In this document: positions 51,591 to 60,695 of the stretch, in pieces
Layout: each line of letters starts with the position of its first letter
Numbering within the stretch: position 1 is the stretch's first letter
Source: Rhizobium croatiense
GTDB lineage: Bacteria > Pseudomonadota > Alphaproteobacteria > Rhizobiales > Rhizobiaceae
Length of the DNA: 64,000 nucleotides
Reading direction: 5' to 3'
Assembly (NCBI RefSeq): GCF_019793465.1
Contig: NZ_JAILYJ010000023.1
Coordinates: 1 to 64,000, forward strand
Notes under the pieces: generated by a model
The model's database searches: none
Seen by the model: the letters and a program-made list of their open reading frames with translations, nothing else
Told to the model about the DNA's origin: nothing
Position numbers and translations under genes: made by a program

Positions 51591-52589
51591 TCACTTCTTT
51601 TTCTTCGGCACGAAGCTTAACGCCATCTGCCGGAACGTGTTGTTCATTAGAACGGCGGCCATCAGCATCACCCCGATAATCAGGTTGGACCAATTGCGGT
51701 CGATATAGGTGAAGTAGATGCCCTGGCTGACGACGGCGAAGGTCAGCGCGCCGAGAAAGATCCCGGCGACCGAACCGAAGCCGCCCGTGAGCAGCACGCC
51801 GCCCACCACGATCGAGACGATCGTATTGAAGATGTAGTTCATGCCGCCCGAGACCTGCGCGGAATTGAACAGGATGGCGCCGCACATTCCGACGAAAGAG
51901 GCGGCCGTGCTCGAGAGAACGAAGAGAACGATCCGCAGCCGGTCGGTCGGAATGCCGGCATTGCGCGCGCTGACCTCGTCTCCGCCCATGGCGACGATCC
52001 AGTTGCCGTAACGCGTCGCGTGCAGCACGAAACCAAAGACCAAAGTCAGCGCCAGCCACCACAGGATGATCACCTGGAATTTGCCTTGGATGAGATCGCC
52101 GAACACCGCCTTGGCCCAGCCCGGCGCATTGAGCGGAACCGAAGCGGCCCCGGTCAGGATGACGGATCCCGCAAGTACAAGCCCCTGCACGGCAACCAGC
52201 GTGCCGAGGGTGATGATCAGCGAAGGCACGCTGGTGCGCACCGCCAGCAAACCGTTGACCAGCCCGACGACAAGGCCGATGGCGAGCACGCCGAGCATGC
52301 CGACGACGATCGGCAGCTCGTAATAGCCCGAGAGGATGGCGATCGTCATCGAGCCCGCCGGGATCATCGCGCCGATCGAGATATCGAGCTCGCCAGCAAT
52401 CATCAGAAGGCCGACAGGCAGGGCGACGATGCCGAGATTGGCGGCGAAATTGACCCAGCTTGCCGCGCCGAAGAGCGCGCCGAGGCTGACGCCGCCGAAG
52501 GCGACATAGAAAGCGATTACTGCCACGAAGCTCAACACGGCGCCGAATTCCGGGCGGCGTACAAACTGTCCAATGGAAAAGCCGGTCAT
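51591..52589 (-). CDS. ribose-type ABC transporter permease A
   Basis: 332 residues from the ATG at 52589, which follows GAGGGCGAAGAG. Eight to ten membrane helices with the RbsC-type motifs MIAGELDISIGAMIPAGSM, SLIITLGTLVAVQGLV and GGDEVSARNAGIPTDRLR. It is a paralogue of the permease encoded immediately upstream, with the same PKKKK/AKKKK basic end. It starts ten bases after that gene's stop and ends nine bases before the ATPase start. Confidence 0.9.
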   Translation of the reverse strand: MTGFSIGQFVRRPEFGAVLSFVAVIAFYVAFGGVSLGALFGAASWVNFAANLGIVALPVGLLMIAGELDISIGAMIPAGSMTIAILSGYYELPIVVGMLGVLAIGLVVGLVNGLLAVRTSVPSLIITLGTLVAVQGLVLAGSVILTGAASVPLNAPGWAKAVFGDLIQGKFQVIILWWLALTLVFGFVLHATRYGNWIVAMGGDEVSARNAGIPTDRLRIVLFVLSSTAASFVGMCGAILFNSAQVSGGMNYIFNTIVSIVVGGVLLTGGFGSVAGIFLGALTFAVVSQGIYFTYIDRNWSNLIIGVMLMAAVLMNNTFRQMALSFVPKKKK

Positions 52590-52599
52590 CTCTTCGCCC

Positions 52600-53646
52600 T
52601 CACTTCTTCTTTTTCGCCGCATAGGACATCGCCATCAGCCGGAACTTGTCGTTCATCATCACGGCGAGCAGCAGGAGCGCGCCGATGATGACGCTGCCGA
52701 GGTTCGGGTCTATGCCGGTGAAATAGATGCCCTGATTGACGATCGCGAAGGTGAGCGTGCCGAAGACGATGCCCACCACCGATCCGGCGCCTCCGGTCAG
52801 AAGCACGCCGCCGATGACCACGCACATGATCGAATTGAAGATGAAGGATTGCCCGCCGAGCACCTGCGCGCTTTGGTAGACAAGCACCTGGCTGACGCCG
52901 ACGAAGGCGGCGGAAAAGCCCGACAGCATATAGAGGGCGATGGTGAGCTTTTCCGTCGGAATGCCGGCGTTGCGCGCCGAGACCTTGTCGCCGCCGAGAG
53001 CGAAGATCCAGTTGCCCACGGGCGAGATATGCAGCAGGCAGAAGAACGCCGCCGCAAACAGGATCCACCAGAAGATCGTCACCTGGAACATGCCGCCGAT
53101 GAAATCGCCGAGGATCGCTTTGACGGCCGGGCTTGGCACCAGCGATACGCCGGTGCTGCCGGCGATCAGCACGGTGAAGCCCAGCGTCAGCCCCATGACG
53201 GCGAACATCGAACCGATGGTGACGATCAAGGACGGGATACGGGTGCGGTTGACGAGGTAACCGTTGAAAAAGCCGACGAGGAGCCCGACGCTGAGGCCGG
53301 CGGAAATCCCGACGATTTCGGGAAGGCCGTAATGGCCTGATATGATCGCCACCGTCAGTGATGATGCCGGGATCACCGCGCCGATCGACAGGTCCATTTC
53401 GCCTGCGATCATCAGGAGCCCGATCGGCAGCGCGACGATGCCGATCTCGGCGGCGACGTTGAGCCAGCTCGCATAGCCCGCAGCGGACAGGAAGACCTTG
53501 CCGCCCAGCAGGGCGAAGAAGACGAACACCGCAATCAAGCCCAGCAGCGACCCCGCTTCAGGGCGCCGGGAAAGCTGACCGATGGTCGCTTTGGCATGGC
53601 CGCCCGAAGGAACCGACGGGGCGAGGACATCGTTTCTCGCGTTCAT
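52600..53646 (-). CDS. ribose-type ABC transporter permease B
   Basis: 348 residues from the ATG at 53646; an ATG at 53670 adds eight residues and neither has a strong ribosome site. Motifs LMIAGEMDLSIGAVIPASSL, PSLIVTIGSMFAVMGLTLG and GGDKVSARNAGIPTEKLT align with permease A. The pair probably arose by tandem duplication and may form a heterodimer. About eight to ten helices are predicted. Confidence 0.9.
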   Translation of the reverse strand: MNARNDVLAPSVPSGGHAKATIGQLSRRPEAGSLLGLIAVFVFFALLGGKVFLSAAGYASWLNVAAEIGIVALPIGLLMIAGEMDLSIGAVIPASSLTVAIISGHYGLPEIVGISAGLSVGLLVGFFNGYLVNRTRIPSLIVTIGSMFAVMGLTLGFTVLIAGSTGVSLVPSPAVKAILGDFIGGMFQVTIFWWILFAAAFFCLLHISPVGNWIFALGGDKVSARNAGIPTEKLTIALYMLSGFSAAFVGVSQVLVYQSAQVLGGQSFIFNSIMCVVIGGVLLTGGAGSVVGIVFGTLTFAIVNQGIYFTGIDPNLGSVIIGALLLLAVMMNDKFRLMAMSYAAKKKK

Positions 53647-53753
53647 TTGACACCACCAATAAAGCCGCATGACCGATAACGGCCGGCGCTTCTGAAAGAA
53701 TGGAAGCCGCCCGCGTGAGGGGCAGGCAGCTTCACCACGTCCGGCCGATCCCC

Positions 53754-54728
53754 CTAGCGGGCGCCGGCCTTCACGCCTGCCAAGGTGGCGTCGACGTTCG
53801 AAGCGTCGATGACGCCGGGGCCGGTCAGGATCTCCCGGGTTGGGACGGTGAGCCCGTAATTAACGTTGCCGTTCAGGATCGAGACGGCCAGATAGCCCTG
53901 CAGGTAACCCTGCTGGTCGATCGCGCAAAGCTGGCTGCCGCTCTTGATGTTGTTCAGAACCGTTTCATCCATGTTCATGCCGCAGACCTTCACCTGTCCC
54001 GCTTTGCCGGCCTGTGTCACGCCGTTGACTGCGGAGTTCGTATCGACGTTGCCGATCGCGAAGACGGCCTTGATCTCCGGATGCTGCAGCAGATGCGCCT
54101 TGAGCGCCTGCGCCACGGCGGTGGCCGAACCGAATGACGTCGCCGGCAGCGGCAGCGCCGAACCGACGCCGCCACCTTCCGTCACGCCATCGGTCATGCC
54201 TTTGCAGAAGGCTTCGATGTTTGCCGCACCCGGCAGCGTGTTGAGGCAGACGGCGTTCTTCAGGTCGTGCTTGGCGAAGTAGCTGCCCGCGGCCTTGCCG
54301 GAGAGATAGTCGTTGGAGCCGACATAGTTCATGGCACCGAGGCGATCGGCGGCTTCGATGCCGCCGGCATTATAGATGACCAGCGGAATTTTCTTGTCGA
54401 CGACCGCTTTGAAGGCTGGATCCATGGCTTCCGGCACCCAGTCCGGACCGACGATCGCATCGGCGCCCTGGTCGATGGCCTGACGGATCAGTTCGGCCGC
54501 ATCGACGCCGAGATTGTCGTAATTCTGAGGCCCGAGCCAGACGACCTTGCCGCCCTGTGCCTCAACGACCTTGCCGGCATCCTCGGCGCCGCGCTTGACG
54601 ATCGACCAGAACGGATCGTCCGGTTTGCCGCCGACGACGAAGATGTTGGCGGCCATAACGGCCGTGGCAGTGCAGGTCATGATCGCGACAGCCGACACGG
54701 TTGCCGCAAGGCGGCGAAATTTAGTCAT
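53754..54728 (-). CDS. sugar ABC transporter periplasmic binding protein
   Basis: 324 residues, Peripla_BP_4 fold. The signal peptide (LAATVSAVAIMTCTATAVMA) precedes NIFVVGGKPDDPFWSIVKRG. WLGPQNYDNLGVDAAELIRQ, DAIVGPDWVPEAMDPAFK and VFAIGNVDTNSAVNGV follow the sugar/polyol receptor pattern. GGAGGAGATTGAG precedes the ATG. It is the first gene of the minus-strand operon, divergent from the LacI gene. The inositol-type enzymes downstream suggest an inositol isomer or keto-sugar as ligand. Confidence 0.9.
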   Translation of the reverse strand: MTKFRRLAATVSAVAIMTCTATAVMAANIFVVGGKPDDPFWSIVKRGAEDAGKVVEAQGGKVVWLGPQNYDNLGVDAAELIRQAIDQGADAIVGPDWVPEAMDPAFKAVVDKKIPLVIYNAGGIEAADRLGAMNYVGSNDYLSGKAAGSYFAKHDLKNAVCLNTLPGAANIEAFCKGMTDGVTEGGGVGSALPLPATSFGSATAVAQALKAHLLQHPEIKAVFAIGNVDTNSAVNGVTQAGKAGQVKVCGMNMDETVLNNIKSGSQLCAIDQQGYLQGYLAVSILNGNVNYGLTVPTREILTGPGVIDASNVDATLAGVKAGAR

Positions 54729-54838
54729 CTCAATCTCCTCCTTGGCCCGCCTCCCTGGCGGACCGTGAAGAGAAACATATCACCGCTTGAAATTCTCGAA
54801 ATATGAAATCATACTAAACATGCATAAAGTATCACGGC

Positions 54839-54857
54839 GTATCACTCATAATGATAC
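54839..54857. promoter_or_regulatory. inverted repeat in the binding-protein/lacI divergent region
   Basis: GTATCA (54839-54844) and TGATAC (54852-54857) face each other across seven bases. A further GTATCAC copy lies at 54829-54835. It lies 30-48 bases upstream of the LacI start and 111-129 bases from the binding-protein start. It is a candidate operator for the LacI protein encoded next to it. Confidence 0.5.
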
Positions 54858-54886
54858 GATCGTTCTGGCGAGGGAGAGGAATAATC

Positions 54887-55921
54887 ATGCGGCGGCCGAC
54901 CATCTCCGACCTTGCCAAGGAGGCCGATGTCTCAATTGCGACCGTCAATCGGATTCTGGCCGGTACTGCCTCCGTCAAAGGCACGACCGTGCAGCGCGTC
55001 CAGGCGGCCGCGGAGCGGATCGGCTTTTACGGCGCCGGCGCAATCGAGGACCGGCTGCGCAAGACGGTGCCGAAATACCGGCTTGGCTTTCTGCTGCAGC
55101 AATCCAGCCGTGAGCTCTACCAGCTCTTCGGCAAGAAGATCGTCGAGGCATGCCGCGCCAGGCGCGATGAGGTCATCGATCCCCTGGTCGACTTTGTGGA
55201 TCTGCTGACGCCGGAAAATATTGCCGGCCGACTCAAGGCGCTCGGTGCAAATTGCGACGCCGTTGCCGTCGTCGCCGCCGATCATCCGGTGATCGCCCAG
55301 GCCATCCGCGAGCTGCACGAGAAGGGCAAGCCGGTCATCGCCTATATTACCGACCAATCCGCCCGCGAGCGGGCCGCTTATGTCGGGGCCGACAATTGGA
55401 AAATGGGGCGAACGGCGGCATGGCTGATCTCGAACATGAGCCATGGGCCGGGGCGCATTGCCGTCTTCATCGGCAACCATCGTTACCAATGTCAGGACGT
55501 CTCCGATGCAAGCTTCCGCTCCTATATGCGCGAACACGCGCCGCATCTGACCATCGAGGACAGCCGCCCCACGCATGAGGAACCGAACGAGGCCTATCGG
55601 ATGGTCAAGGAACTCTTGGCGACGACGGATGACCTCACCGGCATTCTGATTGTCGGCGGCGGCATTTCCGGGGTCTTGCGGGCGCTGAGGGAAGTGCCGC
55701 AGGAGCGGCGCCGAAGCATCCGCCTCGTCTGCCGGGACATTGGCCCGGAGACGCGAAAAGGCCTGTCAGAGGGGATGATTACCGCCGCCCTCTGTCATCC
55801 GCTGGAGCAGACTTCCGCGGCTCTGGTCGAGACGATGATCGAGACGATCACGCAGGGTGCGTCGGGTGCCACGATTCAGCGGACCATTACCTTTGAAATC
55901 GTGACGCCTGAGAATATCTGA
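54887..55921 (+). CDS. LacI-family regulator of the inositol-type cluster
   Basis: 344 residues from the ATG at 54887, behind GGGAGAGGA. The LacI helix-turn-helix is right at the N-terminus (PTISDLAKEADVSIATVNRIL), followed by a TorT/RbsB-like effector domain (YRLGFLLQQSSRELYQLFG, RIAVFIGNHRYQCQDVSDAS, LIVGGGISGVLRAL). It is divergent from the binding-protein gene and probably represses that operon. It ends 74 bases before the RraA-like gene, which converges on it. Confidence 0.9.
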   Translation: MRRPTISDLAKEADVSIATVNRILAGTASVKGTTVQRVQAAAERIGFYGAGAIEDRLRKTVPKYRLGFLLQQSSRELYQLFGKKIVEACRARRDEVIDPLVDFVDLLTPENIAGRLKALGANCDAVAVVAADHPVIAQAIRELHEKGKPVIAYITDQSARERAAYVGADNWKMGRTAAWLISNMSHGPGRIAVFIGNHRYQCQDVSDASFRSYMREHAPHLTIEDSRPTHEEPNEAYRMVKELLATTDDLTGILIVGGGISGVLRALREVPQERRRSIRLVCRDIGPETRKGLSEGMITAALCHPLEQTSAALVETMIETITQGASGATIQRTITFEIVTPENI

Positions 55922-55995
55922 GATACTCCAGTCGCGGGCGTTCGCGCAGCTGGAAAGCCGGCCCAGGCTTATCAAGAGCCGATCCGTGCGGCGTC

Positions 55996-56670
55996 TCAAA
56001 TATCGACTACCAGGCCCTTGGCTTTCAGCACCGGCGCCAGATTGCTGACCTCGATGACCGACTTCCCCCCCTTGTAGGCGGCGATATAGCCGGCTTCGGC
56101 ATCTTCGCGGGCCTGCGAAAGCCTCGCTGCTTCTTGCGCTTCCTGCCTGGGCACGACCACCAGGCCGTCGGCATCGCCGACGATGATGTCGCCGGGATTG
56201 ATGGTTTCGCCGCCGACGATGATCGGGTCGTTCACTGTCGCAATAGTTTCCTTCACCGTGCCCTTGATGCAGACGCTGAGCGAGAAGACGGGGAAGCCGA
56301 GCTCTCTAAGCTGCAGCGTGTCGCGCACGCCGGTGTCGGTGACGAGGCCGCCGATGCCTTTGGCAAGGCAGGCATTGGCGAGCACATCGCCGAAGGATCC
56401 TGCTTCCTCGTACTCGCCAGCCGAGACGACGATGATATCGCCGGGCTTGGCATAGTTGATAGCGAGCTGCAGCATGATATTGTCGCGCGGCGCGCATTTG
56501 ACCGTAAAGGCCGGGCCGCACAGTTTCATGCGGTAATCGACGGGCTTGAGGCGGGAGGACAGCGCGCCGCGGCGGCCCTGGGCTTCGTGGATCGTCGCCG
56601 GCGAAAATTTGGAAACGGCGTCGATATCGGCTTTGGCGGGCCGTTCGGCGATATCTTTAATATGGATCAT
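55996..56670 (-). CDS. RraA-like / 4-carboxy-4-hydroxy-2-oxoadipate aldolase family protein
   Basis: 224 residues from the ATG at 56670, behind GGAG. FSPATIHEAQGRRGALSS, CGPAFTVKCAPRDNIMLQLA, and GLVTDTGVRDTLQL with the Arg-Asp pair are the RraA/LigK core. INPGDIIVGDADGLVVVPR is the conserved C-terminal block. Catabolic members cleave or decarboxylate 4-hydroxy-4-methyl/carboxy-2-oxo acids or oxaloacetate; the RNase E inhibitor role is less likely here. It is the last gene of the amino-acid-type ABC operon, so it may act on the carbon skeleton of the imported compound. Confidence 0.84.
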   Translation of the reverse strand: MIHIKDIAERPAKADIDAVSKFSPATIHEAQGRRGALSSRLKPVDYRMKLCGPAFTVKCAPRDNIMLQLAINYAKPGDIIVVSAGEYEEAGSFGDVLANACLAKGIGGLVTDTGVRDTLQLRELGFPVFSLSVCIKGTVKETIATVNDPIIVGGETINPGDIIVGDADGLVVVPRQEAQEAARLSQAREDAEAGYIAAYKGGKSVIEVSNLAPVLKAKGLVVDI

Positions 56671-56761
56671 GGATGGCTCCGATCGTTGGTCGACGGCGGC
56701 GTTCCCCGCCGTCTGATTTCGTTTGGAAATCGTCAATGGATGACGTTGAGGCCGGTTGGCC

Positions 56762-57598
56762 TCATGGGATCGGGTCGAATTTCAGCTCGGAGAGCGGCAC
56801 GACCTTGTCGGTGCGGGTCATCTTGTATTCGGTATTCGGGCCGAGCCACTTGTCCCAGATCTTGTTGATCTCGCCTGATGCGTCGAGCTTGTGCAGGATT
56901 TCGTTGATCTTTGCCGTCAGCTTCGGCTGATCCTTGGCCATGCCGATGCCGATTGGCTGGTAGAGCATCGGCTCCTCGATCATCCGCATTTCCTTGCCCT
57001 TGCTCTTCGATTCATTGACGAACTTGGTCGTCGTCATGGTGTTGGCGACCATGCCGCGCGCCTTGCCCTGCTGGACGGCGAGATAGGCAGATGCGGTATC
57101 CTGGAATGTCAGCGGCTCGGATTTGTTGAGCTTGATCGACATTTCCGAGGTCGAGCCCTTGGTCGAGGCGATGCGCTGGCCGGCGTAATCCGCCTTCTTC
57201 TTGCCGGCATCGTCGGCCGGCACGATCAGCATTTCCTTGGCGAGATAATAGGGATCGCTGAACTGGATCTGCTCGGCGCGGCTCAGCGTATAGGCAAGGT
57301 TGGCCACGGTGATGTCGACGCGGCCAAGCTTGACCTCGGGTACCCGCGCCTCGACCGAAACCGGCTTGATCTCAGCCTTGACGCCCAATTCCTTGGCGAT
57401 GGCGCCGCAGAGATCGACGTCGAAACCGGCCATCTCACGGGTCTTCGGATCGGGCGAGGCGAAAGGGGGAACGTCGGCGAACGTCGCGCAGCGCAGCGTT
57501 TTTGCCGACATGATATTGTCGAGCTGATCGGCTTTGGCGGGCACAGCGGCTGCCATGCCGGCAAATGCGACGGTGAGGCTTAGGTATTTCCAGTTCAT
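56762..57598 (-). CDS. amino-acid ABC transporter periplasmic binding protein
   Basis: 278 residues from the ATG at 57598, behind AAGGAGAACAG. The signal peptide (YLSLTVAFAGMAAAVPAKA) is followed by an SBP_bac_3 domain: LRCATFADVPPFASPDPKT, AGFDVDLCGAIAKELGV, VDITVANLAYTLSRAEQIQF and QRIASTKGSTSEM. It follows the ATPase by 31 bases. The ligand is a polar amino acid or related acid; nothing more specific can be read. Confidence 0.9.
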   Translation of the reverse strand: MNWKYLSLTVAFAGMAAAVPAKADQLDNIMSAKTLRCATFADVPPFASPDPKTREMAGFDVDLCGAIAKELGVKAEIKPVSVEARVPEVKLGRVDITVANLAYTLSRAEQIQFSDPYYLAKEMLIVPADDAGKKKADYAGQRIASTKGSTSEMSIKLNKSEPLTFQDTASAYLAVQQGKARGMVANTMTTTKFVNESKSKGKEMRMIEEPMLYQPIGIGMAKDQPKLTAKINEILHKLDASGEINKIWDKWLGPNTEYKMTRTDKVVPLSELKFDPIP

Positions 57599-57629
57599 TG
57601 CTGTTCTCCTTTGTTTTTGGTGGTTGGTA

Positions 57630-58394
57630 TCAGTGCCTGAGATCAGCGAGGAAACGCTGAGCCCGGGGATGGCGCGGATTGCTGAAGAATTCCTTTGGGG
57701 TGGCCGTTTCGATGATCTGGCCGGCATCGATGAACCAGATCCGATCGGCGACGTCGCGCGCGAAACCCATTTCATGGGTGACGCAGAGCATGGTCATGCC
57801 TTCGGACGCCAGGCTCTTCATGACGGCGAGCACTTCGCCGACCATTTCGGGATCGAGCGCGCTCGTCGGTTCGTCGAACAGCATCACCGGCGGTTCCATG
57901 GCAAGGGCGCGGGCGATCGCTACCCGCTGCTGCTGGCCGCCCGACAGCTGCCCGGGATAGGCGCGGGCCTTGTCGGCGAGGCCGACCCGATCGAGGAGCT
58001 TGAGAGCCTTTTCATGCGCGACCTCGGGCGCCACGCCCTTCACCCGGATAGGCGACATCGAGACGTTTTCGGCGACCGAGAGATGCGGAAACAGGTTGAA
58101 ATTCTGGAATACGAAGCCGATCCGGCTGCGCATCGCGTTGAGTTCCTTCGCCCGCATGGCGGCATGAATGTTCTGCCCGTCGAGCGTGATCGATCCGCTG
58201 TTGATCTCCTCGAGCCGATTGATCGTGCGGATCAGCGTCGATTTTCCCGAACCGGACGGTCCGCAAATGACCACGACCTCGCCGCGTGCCACCTGCGCAT
58301 CGATATCCTTGAGGACCGGATAGTCGCCGTAGCTCTTGCAGACCTGGGAAAGCCGGATCGTCTGCGATTCCTGCGTTGAAACGGACATCGTCAT
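57630..58394 (-). CDS. amino-acid ABC transporter ATP-binding protein (GlnQ-like)
   Basis: 254 residues, GlnQ/ArtP type. Walker A GPSGSGKST is near residue 45, the Q-loop VFQNFNLFPH, the signature LSGGQQQRVAIARAL, Walker B VMLFDEPTSALDP and the H-loop VTHEMGF. The ATG at 58394 overlaps the permease stop (ATGA); a second ATG lies two codons in. It powers the two permeases encoded just upstream. Confidence 0.9.
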   Translation of the reverse strand: MTMSVSTQESQTIRLSQVCKSYGDYPVLKDIDAQVARGEVVVICGPSGSGKSTLIRTINRLEEINSGSITLDGQNIHAAMRAKELNAMRSRIGFVFQNFNLFPHLSVAENVSMSPIRVKGVAPEVAHEKALKLLDRVGLADKARAYPGQLSGGQQQRVAIARALAMEPPVMLFDEPTSALDPEMVGEVLAVMKSLASEGMTMLCVTHEMGFARDVADRIWFIDAGQIIETATPKEFFSNPRHPRAQRFLADLRH

Positions 58395-59146
58395 AGCTGC
58401 TCCGATACGATTTTCGACGGTGTGACCACGGCAGCGGCGGGCACGAGAAGTCCCGCACGCCGCCGGGTGATGCGCCGCTCGAGGCGATTGGCGAAGTAGG
58501 TGAGCGTCCAGCAGATGATGAAGTAGACGATCGCCAGGATGAGGAAGACCTGGAAGGGCTGCGTCAGCAGCTGGTTGTTGACCTGGCTTGCCGCGAAGGT
58601 CAGATCAGGCACGTTGATGACATAACCGAGCGTCGTGTCCTTGATCGTCGAGACGAAGGTGGAGATGATGCTCGGGATCATGTTGTAGAGCGCCTGCGGC
58701 AGGATGATGAAGCGCATCGCGCCCATATAGCCGTGGCCGAGCGCCCGCGCCGCATCCATCTGGCCCGGCCCGAGCGCGACGATGCCGGCGCGGACGACTT
58801 CGCTGAGGAAGGCGCTCTGATAGACCACGAGCGTCGTCAGCATGGTGACGAAGCTCGGCACGTCGGCGCCGGTCAGCAGCGGAACCAGGAAATAGCTCCA
58901 CAGGATGAGCATCAACAGCGGCACGCCCCTGGTGAAATAGACGAGCGCCGTGACCGGCCAGCGCAAGAGCCGCGACTTGGAAAGACGCGCTAAGGCGAAG
59001 AGGATACTGGCCGGAAAAGCGAGGGTGATGCTGAGCGCCGAAAGGATCAACGTGTTGGCGAGCCCGCCGAGCGGTCCGTTCGGATATTGGCCGATCAAGA
59101 GCAGCAGCCAGTAGTCTCGGACGATGGCGATCATGTCCTGGATCAT
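58391..59146 (-). CDS. amino-acid ABC transporter permease
   Basis: 251 residues, five to six helices, HisM/GlnP family. YFTRGVPLLMLILWSYFLV and the EAA loop MDAARALGHGYMGAMRFIILP are diagnostic. ATGA overlaps on both sides show tight coupling to the other permease and the ATPase. The C-terminus is basic (RLERRITRRR). Confidence 0.9.
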   Translation of the reverse strand: MIQDMIAIVRDYWLLLLIGQYPNGPLGGLANTLILSALSITLAFPASILFALARLSKSRLLRWPVTALVYFTRGVPLLMLILWSYFLVPLLTGADVPSFVTMLTTLVVYQSAFLSEVVRAGIVALGPGQMDAARALGHGYMGAMRFIILPQALYNMIPSIISTFVSTIKDTTLGYVINVPDLTFAASQVNNQLLTQPFQVFLILAIVYFIICWTLTYFANRLERRITRRRAGLLVPAAAVVTPSKIVSEQL

Positions 59147-59850
59147 GCGCGCGCACTCCTGGCAGGATCCGCGCGCATCGACAGATAGGCGCCGACGCTC
59201 ATGATGATCAGCGAGAAGAAGAGGTAGAGAACCGTGCCGATCAGGTAGATCTCGAAGGTGCGGAAGCTGAGGTTTTCGATTTCCTTGACGGCATGCGTCA
59301 GTTCCGAGGCGCCGATGACGACGGCGAGACTGCTGTTCTTGAACAGGGAAACGCTGTGATTGACGAGCGGCGGCAGCGCGTTGCGCACGCCCTGCGGCAT
59401 GATGACGAAACGCATCGCCGAGACATAACCATGGCCGAGCGCACGGGCGGCCTGCATCTGGCCGTCGCTGACCGAACGCACGCCGGAGCGAAGATCTTCG
59501 CTGAAATAGGCTGCCTGGCAGAGCCCGAGCCCGATCACCGCGAAGATCGCCTCGGCATTATGGCTTGCGAGCCATGTCGCCACCCCGTTCGGCATCAGGG
59601 TGAAAATCCCGAAATACCACAGCATCAGTTGCACCAGGGTGGGGACGTTGCGGTGGTAGGATACGTAAGCGGCGACCAACGGATCGCCGAAGCGGAAGGG
59701 CGACAGGCGCACGCCGAGCAGCAGCAGGGCGAGTGCCATCGCCAGCAACCAGGAGCCGGCATAGATGATGAAGGTCATCTGGATGCCATGCAGCAGCATG
59801 GCGGCATAGTCGGGATTTCCGAGGATTGCCGAAAGGTCGAAACCGTTCAC
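59143..59850 (-). CDS. amino-acid ABC transporter permease
   Basis: 235 residues from a GTG start that overlaps the SDR stop as GTGA. YHRNVPTLVQLMLWYFGIF and the EAA loop MQAARALGHGYVSAMRFVIMP mark the HisQ/GltJ family; five helices are predicted. It pairs with the next permease to form the channel. Confidence 0.9.
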   Translation of the reverse strand: MNGFDLSAILGNPDYAAMLLHGIQMTFIIYAGSWLLAMALALLLLGVRLSPFRFGDPLVAAYVSYHRNVPTLVQLMLWYFGIFTLMPNGVATWLASHNAEAIFAVIGLGLCQAAYFSEDLRSGVRSVSDGQMQAARALGHGYVSAMRFVIMPQGVRNALPPLVNHSVSLFKNSSLAVVIGASELTHAVKEIENLSFRTFEIYLIGTVLYLFFSLIIMSVGAYLSMRADPARSARA

Positions 59851-60620
59851 GGGCCCGGCTCCCCGGACGGATCCGTCTTCGGCTGCGGCTTCGCCGTCTG
59901 CAGGCCGCCCATGACCTGCAGCGTCGGCGTGATCTCCATATGTCCGATGTTGACGGCGACGGGAGCTGCTATGGCGAAGGCGATCGCGTCGGCGATATCG
60001 GCCGCCTGCGGCAGTTCGAAACCATCGATGAACCGTTCCCGGATGCTGGGGTCATCGCCGTGGACGTGGTTGAAAATATCGGTGGCGACCCGGCCGGGGC
60101 AGATTTCGGTCACCCGCACCCGCTTGCCGAAAGCGTCGATGCGCAGCTGGTTGGACAGCATGCTCACGCCGGCCTTGGTGGCGTGATAGGAGGAGTTGCC
60201 GCCGAAATTATAGGCGCCGGCGATCGACGAGATGTTGATGACGTGGCCGCGGTCCCGCGCCACCATGCCCGGCACGACGAGGCGGCAGAGGTGCAGAACC
60301 GCCCTGAGATTGACGTCGACGAGAAGGTCGATATCGCCCTCGTCGGCTTCCAGGAACTTCTTCGGCCGGTCGACGCCGGCATTGTTGACGAGAATGTCGA
60401 ACTCCACGCGGCCCGCGAGCTCGGCGATTGCCGGGCGGTCGGTCACATCGATGACATGAGCAATGCAGCCCGTACGCTCGGCCAGCTGCTGCAGCGCTTG
60501 GGCACTGCGGGCAACGGCGTGGACTTCGATGTTCTCCCGGCGAAGCCGCTCAACCACGGCTGCGCCGATCCCGGAGGATGCGCCGGTCACCAGTGCGGTC
60601 TTGTAATCGGAGAATGGCAT
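59847..60620 (-). CDS. SDR family oxidoreductase
   Basis: 257 residues of the classical short-chain dehydrogenase fold. The cofactor motif VTGASSGIG is at about residues 12-20, NNAGVD near 80, the catalytic Ser in NISSIAGAYN near 133 and YHATK near 148-152. The sequence ends in a Lys/Pro-rich tail. It is the first gene of a six-gene minus-strand operon (SDR, two permeases, ATPase, binding protein, RraA-like aldolase), divergent from a LysR gene. It probably oxidises a hydroxyl of the imported compound before cleavage by the aldolase. Confidence 0.87.
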   Translation of the reverse strand: MPFSDYKTALVTGASSGIGAAVVERLRRENIEVHAVARSAQALQQLAERTGCIAHVIDVTDRPAIAELAGRVEFDILVNNAGVDRPKKFLEADEGDIDLLVDVNLRAVLHLCRLVVPGMVARDRGHVINISSIAGAYNFGGNSSYHATKAGVSMLSNQLRIDAFGKRVRVTEICPGRVATDIFNHVHGDDPSIRERFIDGFELPQAADIADAIAFAIAAPVAVNIGHMEITPTLQVMGGLQTAKPQPKTDPSGEPGP

Positions 60621-60695
60621 TGTCGTTCCCTTGTGGTTGATTAAGACAGTAGCGAAGCTTTAACCCCTTGCCTAAGACCGATTATCTCTGGAGCA

